Shown: positions 7,080 to 9,396 of the stretch, in pieces | Layout: the number at the start of each line of letters is the position of its first letter | Position numbering within the stretch: position 1 is the first letter of the stretch | Assembly (NCBI GenBank): GCA_938048925.1 | Contig: CALITV010000124.1 | Coordinates: 1-9,396, forward strand | DNA length: 9,396 bases | DNA from: an uncultured bacterium | GTDB lineage: Bacteria > UBP6 > UBA1177 > JAKLFG01 | Reading direction: 5' to 3' | Made by a program: the position numbers and the translations under genes | The notes under the pieces: model-generated | Told to the model about the DNA's origin: nothing | Seen by the model: the letters and a program-made list of their open reading frames with translations, nothing else | Databases searched by the model: none

Positions 7080-7083
7080 CTCC
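7080..7083 (-). promoter_or_regulatory. Ribosome binding site deciding the start at 7072
   Basis: GGAG on the minus strand, seven nt before the ATG at 7072. The in-frame ATG at 7087 overlaps this region and has no comparable site. Confidence 0.55.
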
Positions 7084-7099
7084 GCATATTGCTCTTATC

Positions 7100-7127
7100 A
7101 TTTTCAGAAAAATGGTACTGTTGTCAA
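7100..7127 (-). promoter_or_regulatory. Sigma-70-type promoter of the five-gene minus-strand unit
   Basis: A perfect -35 TTGACA (7127-7122) is followed after 16 nt by GAAAAT (7105-7100), four of six matches to TATAAT. Transcription would start near 7093, giving a leader of about 20 nt before the ATG at 7072. The housekeeping-type -35 suggests the unit is not solely autoregulated by its own ECF sigma factor. Confidence 0.6.
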
Positions 7128-7134
7128 ATAATCA

Positions 7135-7147
7135 TCGGCTATGCCGA
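7135..7147. promoter_or_regulatory. 13-bp palindrome between divergent promoters (candidate operator)
   Basis: TCGGC-TAT-GCCGA, two perfect 5-bp arms around a 3-bp centre. It lies 7 nt upstream of the minus-strand -35 and about 10 nt upstream of the weak plus-strand -35, a place from which one regulator could act on both. It could also be chance. Confidence 0.3.
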
Positions 7148-7157
7148 AGGAAGGGAA

Positions 7158-7185
7158 TTGCGTTTATTTCTTTCTGGGCTACAGT
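7158..7185 (+). promoter_or_regulatory. Weak candidate promoter for the radical SAM-aroA unit
   Basis: TTGCGT (7158-7163), 16-nt spacer, TACAGT (7180-7185, four of six matches to TATAAT). The -35 matches only in TTG. It is the best pair found upstream of the gene but is not compelling. Confidence 0.25.
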
Positions 7186-7201
7186 AGGTCATCTTTTCCT
7201 C

Positions 7202-7208
7202 GGGAGAG
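7202..7208 (+). promoter_or_regulatory. Ribosome binding site fixing the radical SAM start at 7215
   Basis: GGGAGAG ends six nt before the ATG at 7215 (eight nt from GGGAG). The in-frame TTG at 7209 directly abuts the site and could not use it. Confidence 0.6.
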
Positions 7209-7214
7209 TTGCCG

Positions 7215-8252
7215 ATGTATCGAAAAGGCGGTTCACCAAAAGGCGAGGCTTTCGGCTTCCAGTGGCATATCACCGATCGCTGTAACCGTCAGTGCCGGCA
7301 CTGTTATCAAGAACGGTTCGATGCCGAGCAAGAGCCCAGTCTCTCAGTACTCATCGCGATGGCGGACCACATCTTCTCGTTTTTCACGGGTGCGGTCTCG
7401 GTGAATGTGACTGGCGGCGAACCGCTTATCTTCCCAGAGATATGTGCCTTTCTCGCACACCTTTCCCGGTATCCGAATCTCGACGAACTGAACATCATTA
7501 CGAACGGCACCGTATGCAGTGATACTATCATCCAAGAATTGGCGGCATGTGATCGTCTTTCCCTGATAAAGATCTCGCTCGAGTCGCATGACCCGGTGGT
7601 CAATGACGGCATACGTGGCGACGGTCATTTCGCCGCGGCGACGGCGAACATCCCGCGTTTTCGTGCAACCGGGAAACGGGTGGTGCTTATGGTGACGCTC
7701 CAGCGGGAAAACGCCGACGATATCTCCGGCATCTGTGCGCTTGCGCGATCGCTCGGTGTTGCGGGGGTTATCGTCGAGCGTTATGTGCCGCTCGCACAGG
7801 GGAGGGATGTAACGCGGGTTCTTACCGCCGCCGAATGGAAAAGGGTGCTCCAAAGTATCTGTCGAGAAGCCGACGCCAATGCCGATTGGCGCGAACTTTT
7901 GCCCTATCGCGCTTTTTGGATTGCTACTGACCCGGCCGGTGCCGATGAGCCGCTCCGTGGAGCGCTGTGCAACCTCGGCCGTTCTTCGATGGCGCTCATG
8001 CCCGACGGAAGCGTCTATCCTTGCCGTCGTTTTCCGCGTCGCATCGCACAGATCCCGCGCGATTCTATGGCGGCGGTACTCGAGCGGCTTGCCGCCTACG
8101 ATCCAGCGGTGACGGCGCAGCAGTTGACCGGGCGGTTTTGCGGCTGGTGCGGCTATGATGGGTGTGCCGGTTGCCGGGCGCTCGTGGCGGCGCTCGAGGA
8201 GAGTCCATGGGGAGACGACCCCCAGTGCCCGTTCGGTCTGTTTACATTCTAG
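7215..8252 (+). CDS. Radical SAM protein with SPASM-type auxiliary cluster domain
   Basis: 345 residues. The CxxxCxxC cluster site (C23, C27, C30, in DRCNRQCRHC) binds the SAM-cleaving 4Fe-4S cluster. GGEP (67-70) contacts SAM, and NIITNGT and KISLES are the following barrel strands. The C-terminal domain has seven well-placed cysteines: C252 and C270 (C-x12-G-x4-C), C309, C312, C317, C320, and C338 in DDPQC. This is the SPASM layout, though the middle block is CX2CX4CX2C rather than the common CX2CX5CX3C. It should therefore carry auxiliary iron-sulfur clusters. Relatives include PqqE, NirJ/AhbC-type haem enzymes and peptide maturases; the substrate cannot be told here and no credible precursor peptide gene is adjacent. 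It lies 9 nt upstream of aroA, whose ribosome site overlaps this stop codon, so the two are probably co-transcribed. Confidence 0.88.
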   Translation: MYRKGGSPKGEAFGFQWHITDRCNRQCRHCYQERFDAEQEPSLSVLIAMADHIFSFFTGAVSVNVTGGEPLIFPEICAFLAHLSRYPNLDELNIITNGTVCSDTIIQELAACDRLSLIKISLESHDPVVNDGIRGDGHFAAATANIPRFRATGKRVVLMVTLQRENADDISGICALARSLGVAGVIVERYVPLAQGRDVTRVLTAAEWKRVLQSICREADANADWRELLPYRAFWIATDPAGADEPLRGALCNLGRSSMALMPDGSVYPCRRFPRRIAQIPRDSMAAVLERLAAYDPAVTAQQLTGRFCGWCGYDGCAGCRALVAALEESPWGDDPQCPFGLFTF

Positions 8253-8255
8253 GAG
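8251..8255 (+). promoter_or_regulatory. aroA ribosome binding site overlapping the upstream stop codon
   Basis: AGGAG, six nt before the ATG at 8262. Its first two bases are the last two of the upstream TAG, so ribosomes finishing the radical SAM gene are well placed to start aroA. Confidence 0.7.
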
Positions 8256-8261
8256 CCGAGG

Positions 8262-9396
8262 ATGGGAGCACTGAGCGACACGGCAGTTGTTGGTCCGGGA
8301 TCGGTGATCGGCGCCGTTACGGTGCCCGCTTCCAAAAGTTATTTCCAACGGGCGATCGCGGCAGCGCTCCTAGCCGACGGAGAGACGGTGCTCGTTGCCC
8401 GTGGTCGTTGCGATGATACCCGCGCCGCGCTTGGTGCCGCGGCGGCGCTCGGTGCCCACATCACCGAACGCACAGAAAGTGAGTGGGCGATTCGGGGCGG
8501 CATCGCCCCAACCGGCGCCCCGGTCCACTGTGGAGAGTCGGGGCTTGCGCTGCGGATGTTTGCACCGATTGCGGCACTTGCCGACCGCTCGGTGACGCTC
8601 ACGGCGGAAGGTTCTCTGCTCCAGCGGCCGGTGGCGATGGCGGCGTCGCCGCTTGCGGACCTAGGGGTGCGCGTCGAAACGGCCGGTGGTTTCCCGCCGA
8701 TCACCGTTCATGGGCCGCTACAGGGCGGCGAAGCGGTGGTGGACGGAAGCGTCAGTTCTCAGGTGCTTACCGGCCTGCTCATGGCGCTTCCCTGCACGAA
8801 AACGGACTCGCTGCTTACCGTTACCGGGCTCTCGAGCCGTCCTTATATTGCCATGACGATCGAGGTGCTTGCCGCGTTCGGCATCTCGATTGAGTGGCAA
8901 GAAGGCGACCGTTTTTTCATTCCCGGAAGACAGCGCTACCGGGCTTGCCGCTATGTCGTAGAGGGCGATTGGTCGAGCGCCGCGGCGCTTCTTGCTGCTG
9001 GTGCGCTCGCGGGAAAGGTGACGGTTCAGGGTCTTACGGTGCCTTCGCGACAGGCCGATGCGTTCATGCTCGAGGTGCTCCGCACCGCGGGGGCTTGGGT
9101 GGAGACTACCCCAACGGCGGTTACCGTCGCGTCGCGGCCGCTTCGCTCCTTTGCCGCCGACCTTACCGATGCGCCCGATCTTTTCCCGGTACTGGTTGTC
9201 ATCGCCCTCGCTGCATCCGGTGTGTCGCGGCTCCGCGGCGTACATCGTCTTCGTCACAAAGAGAGCGACCGGGCAACGGTATTGCAACAGGAGTTCGCGA
9301 AGATGGGAGCACACATAACGAGAGAGGGGGATGACCTCGTTATTCCCGCACTCGCCACACAACCCCATACCGACAAGATAGTACTTGACAGTCACC
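8262..9396 (+). CDS. aroA: 3-phosphoshikimate 1-carboxyvinyltransferase (EPSP synthase), 3' partial
   Basis: 378 residues are visible and the gene runs off the window; about 45 residues are missing relative to the ~427-residue E. coli enzyme. It joins shikimate-3-phosphate and PEP in the cytoplasm, the sixth step of chorismate synthesis. Landmarks, with E. coli equivalents: K25, S26 and R30 in PASKSYFQRA (K22, S23, R27); R122 in QRPV (R124); S165-S166-Q167 (S169-Q171); SRPYI (SKPYI); EGDWSSA at 234-240; D306 in APD (D313); E334 and R337 in HKESDR (E341, R344). All visible catalytic residues are present. The PEP-loop motif GNAGTAMRP is replaced by CGESGLALRM, so N94 and T97 positions are E92 and L95. 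The closing GDHRMAM region is outside the window. The start is supported by AGGAG six nt upstream. Confidence 0.93.
   Translation, partial: MGALSDTAVVGPGSVIGAVTVPASKSYFQRAIAAALLADGETVLVARGRCDDTRAALGAAAALGAHITERTESEWAIRGGIAPTGAPVHCGESGLALRMFAPIAALADRSVTLTAEGSLLQRPVAMAASPLADLGVRVETAGGFPPITVHGPLQGGEAVVDGSVSSQVLTGLLMALPCTKTDSLLTVTGLSSRPYIAMTIEVLAAFGISIEWQEGDRFFIPGRQRYRACRYVVEGDWSSAAALLAAGALAGKVTVQGLTVPSRQADAFMLEVLRTAGAWVETTPTAVTVASRPLRSFAADLTDAPDLFPVLVVIALAASGVSRLRGVHRLRHKESDRATVLQQEFAKMGAHITREGDDLVIPALATQPHTDKIVLDSH

Noticed and set aside
7141..7404. Short cysteine-containing frame (starting MPKEGNC) just upstream of and overlapping the radical SAM gene, considered as a precursor peptide
   Set aside because: It has no ribosome site, overlaps the radical SAM gene out of frame for most of its length, and turns into Ser/Arg-rich shadow sequence typical of an unused frame.
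7344..8348. 334-codon minus-strand open frame opposite the radical SAM gene
   Set aside because: The plus strand carries all radical SAM and SPASM cysteines in frame; the antisense translation is His/Arg-rich low-information sequence produced by codon bias.
8718..9395. Minus-strand open frame opposite aroA
   Set aside because: The plus strand encodes an unbroken EPSP synthase with its catalytic residues; the antisense frame has no recognisable feature.

Overview
The window holds seven protein-coding genes in three blocks. It looks like chromosome of a diderm (Gram-negative) bacterium: one gene encodes an outer-membrane-type beta-barrel ending in phenylalanine, two others encode cytoplasm-TM-periplasm proteins, and several carry signal peptides. 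Base composition is moderately GC-rich by eye. AgmX/PglI-type C-terminal domains, GYF_2 domains and very large bacterial Ig-like (Big_5/SbsA-type) surface proteins are best known from Myxococcota-like, FCB-group and related, often uncultivated lineages. I cannot assign a phylum from the sequence alone.

Block 1 (2-3385, plus strand) is the 3' portion of a giant exported protein built from Big_5-type Ig-like domains; its start lies outside the window. Three copies of a divergent ~70-residue module interrupt the Ig domains. The gene ends just before a strong intrinsic terminator with a UUCG loop.

Block 2 (7072 down to 3449, minus strand) is a tight five-gene unit read from a TTGACA-type promoter. 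In order it encodes: a GYF_2-TM-AgmX/PglI (TonB-like) protein, an ECF sigma factor, a single-TM putative anti-sigma factor with a periplasmic beta-sandwich domain, a small exported charged-helix protein, and an outer-membrane beta-barrel. Junctions are an ATGA overlap, 11 nt, an 8-nt overlap and 13 nt, which argues for co-transcription and coupling. I infer an envelope-sensing regulatory module, with the barrel and the charged protein as partners or outputs. This is the most interesting part of the window.

Block 3 (7215 to the end, plus strand) is divergent from block 2. It holds a radical SAM/SPASM protein followed 9 nt later by aroA (EPSP synthase), which runs off the right edge. The ~140-bp divergent intergenic region holds a good minus-strand promoter, a weak plus-strand promoter and a 13-bp palindrome between them. 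No tRNA, rRNA, CRISPR array, insertion sequence or integrase was seen.
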